DNA of 64,000 nucleotides from Pyxicephalus adspersus (lineage: Eukaryota > Chordata > Amphibia > Anura > Pyxicephalidae): NCBI RefSeq assembly GCF_032062135.1, contig NC_092861.1, positions 144,353,876-144,417,875 of the forward strand, in the 5' to 3' direction. Below are positions 37,254 through 48,574 of this stretch, in pieces; position 1 is the stretch's first letter, and each line of letters opens with the position of its first letter. The position numbers and the translations under genes were made by a program. The notes under the pieces were generated by a model, which saw only the letters and a list, made by a program, of their open reading frames with translations, made no database searches and was not told where the DNA came from.

Positions 37254-37987
37254 CATGAATAAAAAAAAAAAAATGGGATTTCGACCCAAAACTGTTACAA
37301 TGATAATGGCTCCTATAAAGCTATAAGGGTTAATTTAACTGTAGATTATGCAGCAAAAAAAACAAAAAAAAAAAAACACCAATGTAAGCCTTCTGGCACT
37401 TTTCGCCATGGCTAAATAACAGGCCATTTTTCGCCCGGCCGTCCCTGTGTAGAAGCCGGTTACCAAGAAGGCTCTTTGTTATAGCTGTAAGTTCATGAGA
37501 ATTGATGCTAGTCATTAATCTCAGATGCAGAACCCTAGTCAAATGCTTTGTGAAAGTCCACGTTTGACATCCACATTATTCCCCCAGTCAAGCGTATCTT
37601 ATTCCAACGCACGGCATAATTAATTGCTCCTGCATTTAACCACTGAACTGGCTATATTTGTAGGGGATGTAAAGTGCTCTGACCTTTTGCATAAAAATTC
37701 AGATTCCCAAAGGACAGATAACAATACGGCAATAGAACTAAAAAAATTCAAAACAGATTTATTAAATGTGATTGACCCACTTTTGCAAATCGATAAGCTT
37801 TTATAGGTAGGATTGTGCACGCGACACGGGAGCTGCTTACCAAACATGGCAACTGCTAAAGCAATAAAAGCAGTGATTTGCACCTTGCATCATGATTTAA
37901 AAGCAAAGTCTATGCATATAGCTAATGTTGAGGCAAAAAGAAAAAATGCAATGAATTTACCTTGGTATTGGAATATTACAGTTCACT

Positions 37988-38273
37988 TTAAAGCAGACCC
38001 AAACTTAAAATTGTTACTTTACATAAAAGGGGTAGACAACCCTTTTATTTAAAGTATAAAATGATTTTTTTTTTTTAAAGTGAAACACTCTTAAAAAAAA
38101 AAAAAAAAAAAAAGGTGCAGCATTCTTTTTAAAGAATGGAGCGCAAAGCGCAAAACACAACCAGAGAGAGGATGTCAGGGCCAGGCCGATGACTGTTACC
38201 GGAACGACGCGGGACCCAAGTGTAGAAACCTGCTGGATTAAAGGTGTTTATTTTGGGTTTAGTTCTGCTTTAA
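37988..38273. mobile_element. TTAA-flanked MITE, 286 bases
   Basis: Left end TTAAAGCAGACCCAAACTTA and right end GGGTTTAGTTCTGCTTTAA are inverted, both with TTAA. It holds a 21-base A run (38093-38113) and a small hairpin (AGGGGTAGACAACCCTT). Confidence 0.75.
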
Positions 38274-38971
38274 AGTGGAATTCACATTGGTATACAAAGA
38301 ATCAGCAATAGCAGCAAACCAGTTGTGCTGTGATGTGACAAGGAACAAGCTGATTGGATAGAAAGAGCAGAGTTACCAATAGATTAGCTCATTGGTCTGC
38401 AGCTGCACCTTCACTATCCAATCACAGGCTGGGAGAAGAACAGGACCAAGGTGTATAATTTAGAGCCACTCTAATGTGTGTTGTTGATAATGAATAATCT
38501 TATCTACCCCACTGCAGATCCGAACCGAAGCTTCCATGTGTGTCAGATTCCCGATACTCCGCTGTACCCACCAGGTCAATCTGCTGCCCCCTATGTCACT
38601 ATTTTGTACAAAAAGGGGATTGGCTGGAGTAGAGCCAAAAATATTTTATTATTAAAAAAAATTACACAGAAATTATTTCCAATTAAGAAGAGAATGGCAA
38701 TGGCCCCATAGCTGTATATGTGCAGTGTGAGATCTCAGGCACTGCTACCTCTGCATCTATGTGCTTCTGTTACCCGAGCCTAAATAGATTTGGTGACGTC
38801 ATTATTGTGCTCACTGCTCTCCTTGCTGGGGGCTCAGACATGAGAAGTCAAAGCCTTGCCGTGATAGCTGAACTTCATGCAGAGACACAGTGAGGAACAA
38901 GGCATGGGAGTCAGTAATGGGGAAATGATCAGCTACTGGGAGACCACAGGTAATACTTATGACAGATACTT

Positions 38972-39138
38972 CAGTGCTCAACCAAGAAATTTTTTTAAGC
39001 CGGGTGGAAAGAAATTGTAGGTGGGTGGCAGCACTTGTATTGTGAGCAAACGCTTCAGTAAACACCCAAAAACAGCCAGGTGGGTGCTAAAAAGTGCTGG
39101 GTGGTGTGCCTAGCTAAAAGGGCCTGGGGAGAACCCTG
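38972..39138 (-). mobile_element. CAG...CTG short element, copy 2, with 5-base target duplication
   Basis: 167 bases, inverted relative to copy 1: CAGTGCTCAACC at 38972 and GGGGAGAACCCTG ending at 39138. It is flanked by TACTT on both sides (38967-38971 and 39139-39143). Confidence 0.88.
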
Positions 39139-39354
39139 TACTTGCCTGTCTTTTGCCTGACGTTTTTGGGCATTCCACTGGTCAGTTCTCTGTAATAAGT
39201 AGATGGTGAAATTTCTATCACCAGATCCAAGGAACAGTGCCCGTCCCTTCCCCTATATATATATATATCTATATAGTAACGTACGTATACAAATTATAAA
39301 ATCTGAAATCACACCAAAATTTAATTAAAGAATAGCAGTGAAGGTAAAACTTAC

Positions 39355-39413
39355 TCAGGATCCTGGGGAAAATGTACAAGACGATCATTACTGCTTGCTC
39401 CGGGGCTACTGAT
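39355..39413 (-). CDS. GPATCH2: GPATCH2 coding exon (fifth from the end), first visible
   Basis: 59-base exon, acceptor TGTTTCTTTGCAG|ATC, donor TGA|GTAAGT. It starts in phase 0 and reads ISSPGASSNDRLVHFPQDP, then GA of the aspartate codon completed at 33756. Human GPATCH2 has [21 protein letters not shown] here, so VHF and the proline/serine context are conserved while the start is diverged. The preceding exon, expected to encode an RRGFQARLSRLHGM-like segment, was looked for up to base 64000 and not found. Confidence 0.88.
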
Positions 39414-40611
39414 CTGCAAAGAAACACAAAAAATATTTAATTATTTTCCTTAATTAATTTCTTAGAAACAGTACTGCGAGCAAATACATAACCACATCTA
39501 CTTCCTAAAAATTAGATGCACACATATTGCCATTTCTAAGAATTTACACTTCCAATTTCAAGATTTTGCAAAATCAATTAACGTAACACCCTTACCTCCA
39601 TTCTACATTACTTTAGTTCTGCCACTAGATGTCCTCAGTCTGCTGACAAGCATATTTCAACCCATTGCCACTGAGCCCAGATTGTCCTGGACCCGTCCCA
39701 CTTTGCGAATGGACGAGTAATTCGATGAGCTCATTTCTATCATGCTGCTATCCCCTCCTATCAGAATGTATTTTTGTCAGTAAAAAAATTGATTGGTTCC
39801 ACATGCTTCTTTCTCTCCATTTCAACACTGCTGTACAGGAATTACAAAAGATTCTATCAGTTCAGATCAGCTTGTTGCTACACTTTTGCTTAAGGATTAA
39901 ATGTTTGCTAATCATCAGGATGTACCCTGTCACTCTCCCCAGTCAACTGGGAGAAAATCTGATTGGCTCCCGTGGGTTCCTCATGTTAGGGTCACACATC
40001 ACAGCGTGGCCTCCTGCACTGTACAGGTGCTCTTTAAGGTACTCTGGACTGCTCAGAAATGAACCATAGGACGGTATTCTCCGCTTACAGAAAATGACAT
40101 CTCACAGTACGATTTCCAGGGAGCTGTCTGTAATCATAATCGTTGTAGAATTACTACGGCATTATTTGTTCAGCTTGGCGGTTTGCGGAGCCGTTCCCGC
40201 TGTGTGTAAATAGCTGCACAGGAGCCGCGCTGACTGTTTGTATACGTCTAAACGGGACGGAAAACTAAACAATGTTTATTGAGGCCGAAGTCTCCTTTTT
40301 CCCCCCGTTGTGCTTAGATCCTAAAGAGGACCTGTTATGTAGCAATCACTGAAGGTAAATATGATTCTGGGTGTAAACTACAGGCCCCATTTATACCTGA
40401 CCCTAAATATTGCTACCCCCCCATACCCTCCCCATCCCATTATATACCAGAATATTGAAGAAAAAGTGGTCACCAATACAAACTGGGGACACACATAACT
40501 ACAAGTACATTTTAATTTATCCATAAATAAATTCATTTTAGATTCAGAAAGTTCCCGTACCTGAATTAGAACTGGTACAAGTCCCCTAAAGTGAGCTCAG
40601 ACCGGGATAGT

Positions 40612-40800
40612 AAAGCTACGCACACACGTCAGATAACGGTCGCAGGTCCAAATGATCATCTCGGGCAAAAATTTGGCATCAGTATACAGCAGTCCCCAGA
40701 TGCCGTTCATCAATCTGTCACATTGAATTGATAAACGGCCGATTGGGAACAACAATGTATATACCTATGTGTATAGCACTCATTCATGTCAGAGATCGTT
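40612..40800. mobile_element. GGCTACGTACACAC MITE, diverged and partial
   Basis: AAAGCTACGCACACACGTCAG, CATCTCGGGCAAAAATTTGG and AACGGCCGATTGGGAACAAC follow the subfamily seen at 26632-26936. The right end is lost. Confidence 0.55.
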
Positions 40801-40822
40801 TTTCAGCGATGTCCGCACAAAA

Positions 40823-41067
40823 CTAAAAGTAGAAATAAAGTTTCACTTTTAAAATGTTTGATCACGCAGGTCATTGTTGCAGCAAGGGACAGGAGATGTC
40901 CTGTCTGCAATAATCTACCTGCGCGATCATGCCAGGATGCAGCCCAGCTTTGGATACCCGACAATCCTGGCTTCCCCTGCACATGCCAGAGCTCAATGAA
41001 TTGCAGCACACTTGCTTGGGAGTTTTATCATCGGCGCCCTGCGACAGAACAAGGACAGGACCTTTAA
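40823..41067. repeat. TTAA-type MITE
   Basis: The right end GACAGGACCTTTAA is a TTAAAGGTCCTGTC terminus. The interior has CAAGGGACAGGAGATGTCCT, GGATACCCGACAATCC and TTCCCCTGCACATGCC, shared with 26010 and 48172. Confidence 0.55.
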
Positions 41068-41604
41068 AAGCAGCAAAAGTAGCAAGTCAGCTTTTCTGCA
41101 ATGGGAACAGAGCGACCAAAAGCTCATCATTTTGCTGATTCTCCTTTCACTGTCCAATCACAGACTGGGGAGAGACAATTAATTGCTTAACCACAAGAGA
41201 GAAACCTATAGTCTCCAAGCCCTACCAGGGAGAAGCTGTTTAAACTTCAGGTCCGGATGGACAAATACAAATCCATAGTTCAGCTTTATGAAACACGTAC
41301 AAATAGATGTAGTAGTGTTGAAATGTTTTAACCCACTCTCTATGGTCATATTTTATTATATGATTAGCCACCCTTTCGAATAAGAAAAGTAAATAAAAGA
41401 ATAAACAGAGAAGATGGGTTAAGTTACAATAAATTGTATTTCTCAAGTCACAAATACATGGTCCCTACATGGTAGGGTATTGATTTTTACCCACAACCAT
41501 TCACTTTTAATGGAGTCGGGGTTGACGATCTAGACAATGGATGACTACTTGAATTTAATCTTATAGCGTTTTAGTCGTTAACGTAATGTAAAATGTCTCG
41601 TGGC

Positions 41605-41633
41605 CCGACGCGTTTCACCTATTGGCTTCCTCA
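41605..41633 (-). repeat. GAAACGCGTC core repeat
   Basis: Minus strand reads CCTGAGGAAGCCAATAGGTG directly followed by AAACGCGTCGGGC. It is the closest copy to the one in the foldback at 29.98 kb. Confidence 0.6.
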
Positions 41634-42371
41634 GGGTTGTACAGACGTAAACTAGCTTTTCCTTGGGAAAAGAAAGAAAAGCATTCCTAGTTCAGATAAG
41701 TATAAAAAGAGACACATATTCGAATAAATAGAAAATATATAAATACAAATACATGTGGAGTACATATACAAGAAGATGTATATACATAAAGTACATATAT
41801 AAACATTTGTATGAATAAAGGCAGACAAACAACCGAGGGGGGAGTTGGAAAAAAAAAAAAAAAAGCCGCCTCCAATTGAATTAGTGAGCGGTTACATGCT
41901 GGTGAATTGAAGGCCACACGATGTACCTGTAGTTTTAGCGAGGAGGAACATCCTGGATTAATGTGAAAATGAGGTTTTCATGCCTCTGCGGCCGGTTATC
42001 CCTAGAATACAGTAATCCATTTTCTGCAGCCCCGGCTGGAAGAATGGCGCGTTGTTGCCTATGTCATGCTTAGTTAAAGGTCCATGATCACATTATCGCA
42101 TGGAGGAGCTGACACTTTTATTCGGTTTACACTGTCTTCTATGTACAGGCAACTTATTTCCTTTGCCAGGGCTGCTGACAACCCTTTCCACACTATATTA
42201 ATCTTGTTTACTGACTTATCTCGATACGAATATCAGAAAAGTGAACTTTTTATCTGGTGCAGAAAATAAACAAGGTGTTGACAGATGCAGAAGCTATTTT
42301 CTGCTTTTAAATTGCTTGTTTACCCGCAGCTTTTCCCAATGAGAAGGGGTAAAGGGATAAAAAATAAAAAT

Positions 42372-42440
42372 TTAAAGGGAACCGGTCATGATATGAGAGA
42401 TGCCATTGTAGCGTTAAGCTTAAAGGGAGCTTAGGGTGCA
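42372..42440. repeat. TTAA-type terminus, extent unknown
   Basis: TTAAAGGGAACCGGTCATGA begins like the other TTAA elements. No matching right end was located. Confidence 0.3.
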
Positions 42441-42751
42441 GGGTAGATATATTTTGTGACTTTCTCTGGTTATTCTGATTTCACTGGCTGCATGTTGAGT
42501 TTAGATCAGTGATTCTGAAAGCATTAAAGGATTTGTAAGCTGAACTTCGGCGTTCCTTCCCTTCCATCCTGCATGGTTGTACAGGCTGCCATGCTAACAT
42601 TGATTGTACGGATTCTCAGACACCCACAATGTGCATTGGAAGCTGCAGCAAGTCTGAAACCAACTCCCCTCCAATGCTCTTTCCCTGTTCCCTTGTTGCC
42701 ACCCTGTCACATGGTCTTCCAATGAAAAGTGGTGGTGGGGACAATTTGATT

Positions 42752-43010
42752 AATGAATCTTATATAGCACTGAAATCTTCTGTAGGGCTGTACAGAACCC
42801 ATAATCATGACACTGTTTGTCAGAAGAGATTACAATCCAATGTCTATACCTTAATCATTATAGTTGGGTAAATTTAGGGGTAAATAACCTCCGAGTATGT
42901 TTTTGGTAGGTGGGAGGAAACTCAAATGGCTAAAACAAATTATGCAAACGTGGGGAGAACATACAAACTTGATGCAGATGGCGTCCCAGGTGGGATTCGA
43001 ACCAGGCTGA
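42752..43010 (-). repeat. tRNA-derived SINE, degenerate
   Basis: The minus strand has a tRNA-like B-box region (CCTGGTTCGAATCCCACCTG) followed by TGCATCAAGTTTGTATGTTC, CCTACCAAAAACATAC and, at the far end, TGCTATATAAGATTCATT. It abuts the MITE that starts at 43015. Confidence 0.7.
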
Positions 43011-43014
43011 TTTA

Positions 43015-43166
43015 GGCTACATACGTACAACACTTGTCCGACGCAAATCAATGAACGACGAATGACTGCAATACAAGTGAAGGGGAGAGAGTCCTTCCAG
43101 TCTTGTTGTTGGAAAGGATGGTAAAACATTTTTTCCAACGACAAAGTCTAATGTGTGTACCCCGCC
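43015..43166. mobile_element. GGCTACGTACACAC MITE, short copy between TTA sites
   Basis: TTA, then GGCTACATACGTACAAC ... TCTAATGTGTGTACCCCGCC, then TTA (43167-43169). It is internally shortened to 152 bases. Confidence 0.78.
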
Positions 43167-43169
43167 TTA

Positions 43170-43471
43170 GGTTGCATTAACACGTGTATTAATTGTCATT
43201 GGAAAGGATGTTTTCCGATCCTTTCGGATGACAAAATACTACACGATGCATGAAAGTGTTGTACATACAGCGCCATTCTGTTCGGTGGGAAGGAGAGGAG
43301 GGAGAACGACGGAGCGGCACCCCGCTGTGCTCTCTCCCCTTCACTTATATTATGATCATTCCTCGATCAACGTCCGTGGATCTGCCGGAACAGTACACAC
43401 ACCAGATTCTCGCCCGATATCAGCCCTGAGGCGATTATCAGATGAGAATCATCTGACGTGTGTATGTAGCC
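43170..43471. mobile_element. GGCTACGTACACAC MITE, complete copy sharing its TTA with the previous one
   Basis: Begins GGTTGCATTAACACGTG directly after the TTA at 43167-43169 and ends GACGTGTGTATGTAGCC before TTA at 43472-43474. The interior has a near-perfect hairpin (GGAAAGGATGTTTTCCGATCC) and CGATATCAGCCCTGAGGCGA. Confidence 0.82.
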
Positions 43472-44775
43472 TTACTCTTGTTGGCCATTCTGAGATATAA
43501 TATACAGCTTTCAATAGAGTGTATAAGGACAGAAAATTTGTAAGCAACAAATGTAAAGAAAAAAATCCCCTTTTAAACCTAAAAATTGTGAGTTCTGTGA
43601 AATTTAAACTGCTTCTACTATTTATGACATAATTGGTTTATCATTTCCCTGCTTTACTGACCATTACACTTCCATGCAGACTGCCTATCCATGACAAGCC
43701 TTACCACTGCATAGCCCAACACCTCCAGCGCAATCAATCACTGCCCTCCCCTAGGACCCGGTGTCTCCATGGTACAGCGGCTCTGAAGAATGACTTTTTA
43801 CCAGTCTGTCAAGACCCGGAAGTTGCATGCAAGTGTTCTAATGATTCTTTATCTGACAATGAGTACAATCAGGTCTGGCAAGCTGTCCGAACGACCCTCC
43901 CCGAGAACGCTCGCCGACCGCGTCAGGAAAAAAAAAAAAGCAGATCACCAGAAATGGAGAAAAGGCTCTTAAGCCATGACTTTATCTTTGAGACACAGAG
44001 ATGCAGACACCCCAATCTGGACACAATGATCAGTCACGTCACACAGGTTACTGTAAAGTACAGTCGTCAGAATTAGCTGCAGAGACGGTTGTATTGCCTC
44101 CGCTGTAACCAAGTGCATTGCAACAATAGAAAACTGCTACAGTCATTTCTTGTGTACAATAATCCTCTAGTGCAGGAACTTCCTGCAATAAAGACCAGTG
44201 ACTGGGACTTTTTTCATATAATAGGTTACCAGTCTTGTATCCACCCCTTTGTAGTTGGTTTGCAGTGAGTGGTCCTGCTTGATCCTTTCCACGAGTCGGG
44301 TTTCTGCATAGGATATGTGCAGCACACTGATGAGGTTACCGCTGTATAGTTCCACCAAGGCATTTGGTGAGCCTAAAGTGGATTTATGTCATTTGTGGCT
44401 ATTGAGGAATATATTTAAATTAACATTTTTCTGCCTGGTGATTGACTATGAGAAGGTTTTCATTTAAAGTTCTAGTGAGGCTTCCAGGTCTTGACAAGTT
44501 ATTACTTTATTCCCCCACTCCTGCAGGCTCCTCCTCCATGTGCTGGTCACCCCCAGCCTATTCCATAGGGGACCCGAGGCAGTTGCAGGTACCGGTGTCA
44601 TCCACTAAAGTGCACAACCAATGCAAGTGAGGAAGATGAGTGCCTGCACACAGCCCACACTGCACATGCTTGGGGAACGTGGTATGAGATAAAGTTGCTA
44701 TGTATATCTAGCAAAAGAGCATTTATTCTTTGTAGTGCAGGGATACTACTACCCTCCTTTAAGTAATATTATTTT

Positions 44776-45125
44776 TTTATTAGCCAGTATTTATATAGCG
44801 CCAGCATATAATGCAGCGCTGTACAAAAATCTTAGTCATAGTCATGTCACTAACTTTGCTCACAATCTAATGTCCCTACCATATGTCATTAACACAAAGG
44901 AAATTTTAGGAGAAAGCCAAATAACCTAAGTGCATGTTTTTGGAATGTGGGAGGAAACCAGAGCACCCGGAGGAAACTCACCTGGAGGAAACTCACCTCA
45001 GAGCACCCAGAGGAAACTCACACAAACACAGGTAAAACCTGCAAACTCCATGCAGATAGTGTCCTGGCTGAGATTTGAACCTGGGGCCTAGCACTTAGCG
45101 CTAACCTCTGAGCTGCCGTGCCGCC
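44776..45125 (-). repeat. tRNA-derived SINE with L2-like tail, complete
   Basis: Minus strand: head GGCGGCACGGCAGCTCAGAG, B-box-like GGTTCAAATCTCAGCCAGG, body with ATGCACTTAGGTTATTTGGC, tail CAGCGCTGCATTATATGCTG and GCGCTATATAAATACTGGC. The GGAGGAAACTCACCT word is repeated three times near 44970-45020, so the body was internally duplicated. Confidence 0.82.
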
Positions 45126-46373
45126 TTGTTTTTGGGGGGAGTTCGGCTTTAAAAAGCAATACACCTTGGTCAGTAGTCTTCTCCAGCAAGCGACTGGACG
45201 CCATCATTGTCCTTTCTCCTCTGGTCAACAAGCACTCCATCTAAAGCTTGCAGTGGCTTCTATATAAAGCAGGCTGTGTTACCATTTCAAAGTTAATGTA
45301 AGGGTTTTTTTAATGAATACATAACTGGGTTAAACACGGGTCATGTGTATTTGCCTATGGCCCTGCATTATTTTTAACTACTTATTTCCCATTAATGCAG
45401 TACTCTGTCGGGAGACAGCGAGTCAGGCGCCGTATATATAACCTAGTAAACTGAGAACAACCTTGAAAGTAAAAGGGAACTTATTTGCTCCAGAACAATG
45501 CCATCCCTAGTGTAAAGGCCATTAGTAGCCGGTCTCAGGAGAACATGGCAGACAAGCCAGTACAAGTGAGAATGAATTGCTTTGCCTCTGCCGTGGGGGG
45601 TGGTCCTTCCCTGTAGGGACAAACACGACTGAACTGCCACATGCAGAAAACTTCTTCGCACACTCGCCTGAGTCATCCCTGGCCTTTCTGTGATCTTGTC
45701 ATTAGTCACGGAGCAAGTACAAAGTGCTGGAGATGATAACTCTTACAAGCGGATACAACACGATTAATGAGAGCAGTGCAAGCAACATTGTAGGTCTCCT
45801 TGGCTATGCATGCGGTCTTTTGTTAATTACTTACCTGGTGCCATGTCAGAAAAATGCGTTATCATCATTTTATTATATGGAGCAAACATGGTTGAATTTA
45901 CATTACCTAGCCCTAGTGGGCAAGGGGCTGCAATAGAGCACAATACAAACTATTTCAGCTTTTTATTTTTTTTTTTAAACCTGAACAGGAAAAAGGTTTT
46001 ACCCTTTTTTATTTTTTATTAGCTAACTGGCCCATAAATAGATTACTTTATCAAATATTCTTTATATATCTTCTAATACATGTACCGTATATATGAAAAG
46101 AACTGAGTTATTAAATTCATTTTCTCATCCTGCCAACATAAATTTCCAAATAAGTTCTCTTTAGCAGCAATTTGGAGACCACAAAGTCCTAATGGTGTAG
46201 AGGTTACCAGTCCTTTGGTCAGCGGAGGAAAAACTTCTAATATCTCTACAGCCAAAATCCTTGAAGGAGATGTGGTGCCTTCCAATTAGCAGTAAGCACA
46301 GGATAATCCTACCATATACAGGGATATTGGGTTGTTTTAAAGGGCTAACAAGTTTTTCTATCTTCAAATAAAG

Positions 46374-46540
46374 CAGGGTTCTCCCCAGGCACTTTCAGCT
46401 GGGTGCACCACCCGGCACTTTTCAGCACCCACCTGGCTGTTTTTGGGTGGTTACCAAAGAGTTTGGTCACAATACAGGGACTGCCACCCACCTAAAATTT
46501 CTTCCCACCCGGCTTAAAAAAATTTCTGGGTTGAGCACTG
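46374..46540 (+). mobile_element. CAG...CTG short element, copy 3, with 5-base target duplication
   Basis: 167 bases from CAGGGTTCTCCCC to GGGTTGAGCACTG, flanked by TAAAG at 46369-46373 and 46541-46545. The interior is nearly identical to copies 2 and 4. Confidence 0.9.
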
Positions 46541-46774
46541 TAAAGCTATACCTGGCCAGAAGAAGACCTGACCCAAGAAGGGTTCACATTTTTTTAATGA
46601 GTCTTTCAGTTTTAAAACCAATATGTCTCATGACCAGAGGAGTGATGCCACCACTTTCATTAGCATCTAACGACAGCCAACGCCTTGGGTTTCAGTGCCG
46701 GCTGAAGCCGAGGTAGGTAGAAGGCAGGTAAGCTATTTATAACCAGGTGTCCTTTTTATTCAGGTAAGACGACA

Positions 46775-46946
46775 GTGATTTATTAAAGCACTTCAAGACA
46801 GGAGACGATAGACTATTATAGGTGATACAGGTGATCCCAGCAAACCTGGATATATGTGAAGTTGGCATGTTTACAGTCCTGAACCAAATCCATTCAATGT
46901 GTGTCTATCTTCTCCAGTCTTTTGAAGCTTTAATAAATCAGGCCCA
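46775..46946. mobile_element. Palindromic member of the 'GGCCTGATTTATTAAAG' family
   Basis: The left arm GTGATTTATTAAAGCACTTC...GACGATAGAC and the right arm GTCTATCTTCTCCAGTC...GCTTTAATAAATCAGGCCC are inverse complements of about 40 bases. The centre has GATCCCAGCAAACCTGGA. Copies at 5697 and 7935 are single-ended pieces of this structure. Confidence 0.7.
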
Positions 46947-47003
46947 ATGTCTCCATAAAACCACCCAATGACCAAGGCATCATTCAGGATATACATTTAG
47001 ACC

Positions 47004-47270
47004 AATGTTTCTCAACCAGGGTTGCACAGGTTGCAAGGGGGTCCTTTGTTACTGTCAGGTCATTTTAAGTGGCACCAATGATAATTTGGCTATCTGTAAG
47101 TGTGGCACCCTACACACTGGTCAGCAATGTAAGAGGGATTTTTCCTACTGACCCCCACACTAAAATACAGTACGTTGTATATATAGTAATTATAGAAAGG
47201 GTTCCATGAAGACCTGAAAGCTATTTTAAGGGATTCCCTTATGTTAAAAAGATTGAAAAACCGGACCTGA
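47004..47270. mobile_element. hAT-like non-autonomous element, degenerate
   Basis: CAATGTTTCTCAACCAGGGT resembles the common CAGTGTTTCTCAACC hAT terminus. Interior GGGTTCCATGAAGACCTGAA and a weak inverted end (GATTGAAAAACC) follow. Boundaries are approximate. Confidence 0.45.
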
Positions 47271-48171
47271 CCATAAACACAGGTCAGGGGGCACTAAGAA
47301 GGTGTAACCCGGCCCACATAGGACCCCAAAATCCTAAATCTGACATGTCTGTGTAAAATGCATCTGAAAAACCTATTTCTGTAAAAGTACGACCTAAGAT
47401 ATCTACTCGATGACTATACACCACCTCTACGTGACGAAATGAGCGACGCATATAATGTAAAATAAACATTTCCCGCTTTAGCTTCTATCTAAACTGCACA
47501 CATCGGTGTTTGTTTAAACTATGATCTCCGTGTGATCAACTGCCATTTAAAAGCAGAAGGGGCAGAAAAATCAATGTAGCAAAATGCTGCTAAATCCATA
47601 CTATAGACTGGCTGAGCAATATGTTATGCGGTGTAACCTAACATAAGAGCAAAACAAATAATGTCACTTCGCCAAGTCCTGGCTGTGAGTGGCCTCTGCT
47701 GGCTGTCCATAACCTGCATGTATTTCCCCGACAGCTGTAACACTGATGAAGAGATAAGCCAAAAGAACGAGGCAAGTTAATCAGAGCCAGCCATGGAAGA
47801 CCTCCTGCCGCCAGCTCCCTAGAAATCCCAGCATGCACCTCTGCCTAGAAGGCTCTAGGTTGTCTGCAGCGCAACGGCTAAGGCATTTTAATACCCCCGT
47901 GTGACTTTTATAACTTCTTAAAGTGGATCTCTGAGCAACATTAAAGAATAACAATCTGTCTTTGGCAATAACGCTGCAGGTTTTGCTTTTCTGAATCCCG
48001 TCTGTAGTCTGCATTAAAAAGAACACATGATAGAGTGACATAACAGCAGCACAACTAAGGGAGGAGGCAAAATTGTGCACCCTTTAAAAGGGAGCAAGGA
48101 CCTTAACAGCAGGATCACCAATATTGTTTTAAAAATGTAGATTTTATGAGATAAAATATTCACGTGAAAGC

Positions 48172-48521
48172 TTAAATCCAAGTTCAGTGACTGGGTTTAC
48201 ATTCATCAAAGTTTACTTTTAACATTTTTTAAGAAGGCCTTACTGCAGAAAGGGACAGGTGATGTCTCTTCTCCAATAAGAATTCTTACCTGCCTGATTG
48301 CTATCTCTTCTGTAAAAATTTGCATGTGCAGCTCATTGTTGGTTGCTGGAATACCTGCCACATTCTTAGCTTCACCTGCGGGTGCAGGAACTGAATAAAC
48401 TCCTGCATGCCTGTGCAGGAGTTATATTATCCCAGCCTGGCCAATCAAGCTGGCCAAAGATCAGAACAAGGAAAACAAGGTGGAAGAAGATGGTGATGTG
48501 ACGAGTTTAGTCCTGCTTAGA
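48172..48521. repeat. TTAA-type MITE
   Basis: GCAGAAAGGGACAGGTGATG, CTTACCTGCCTGATTGCTAT, AGCCTGGCCAATCAAGCTGG and the end GAGTTTAGTCCTGCTTAGA follow the family order, inverted relative to 39-275. The terminal TTAA is mutated. Confidence 0.6.
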
Positions 48522-48574
48522 GGGACAAGGCTACAAAACATATATACATCTCCACCACATAGATCTCTTCTTGG

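Larger units (their letters stand above)
33757..39354 (-). other. GPATCH2 intron, 5.6 kb
   Basis: Phase-2 intron (donor TGA|GTAAGT, acceptor ...TTTTGCAG). It is dominated by the 79-base tandem array at 35742-37253. It also contains TTAA-type MITEs and a CAG...CTG element. 34000-35700 and 38280-38960 hold nothing further that I can define, apart from a TTAAAGTGAACCTGTCC terminus at 35442. Confidence 0.8.

Noticed and set aside
39590..39660. Minus-strand words SRLRTSSGRTK resembling the SRLHGMSSK segment expected before the 39413 exon
   Set aside because: There is no polypyrimidine acceptor, a stop lies before the only good donor, and it would imply an intron of under 200 bases. Chance similarity is more likely.
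42980..43010. True tRNA gene suggested by a GGTTCGAATCCC word (minus strand)
   Set aside because: No cloverleaf can be drawn; the word is the B box of a SINE head. The same holds for 12740, 45080, 57690 and 61410.
43633..44076. 147-residue plus-strand open frame
   Set aside because: No recognisable domain, no splice signals, low-complexity lysine run from an A homopolymer; probably chance in a less AT-rich stretch.
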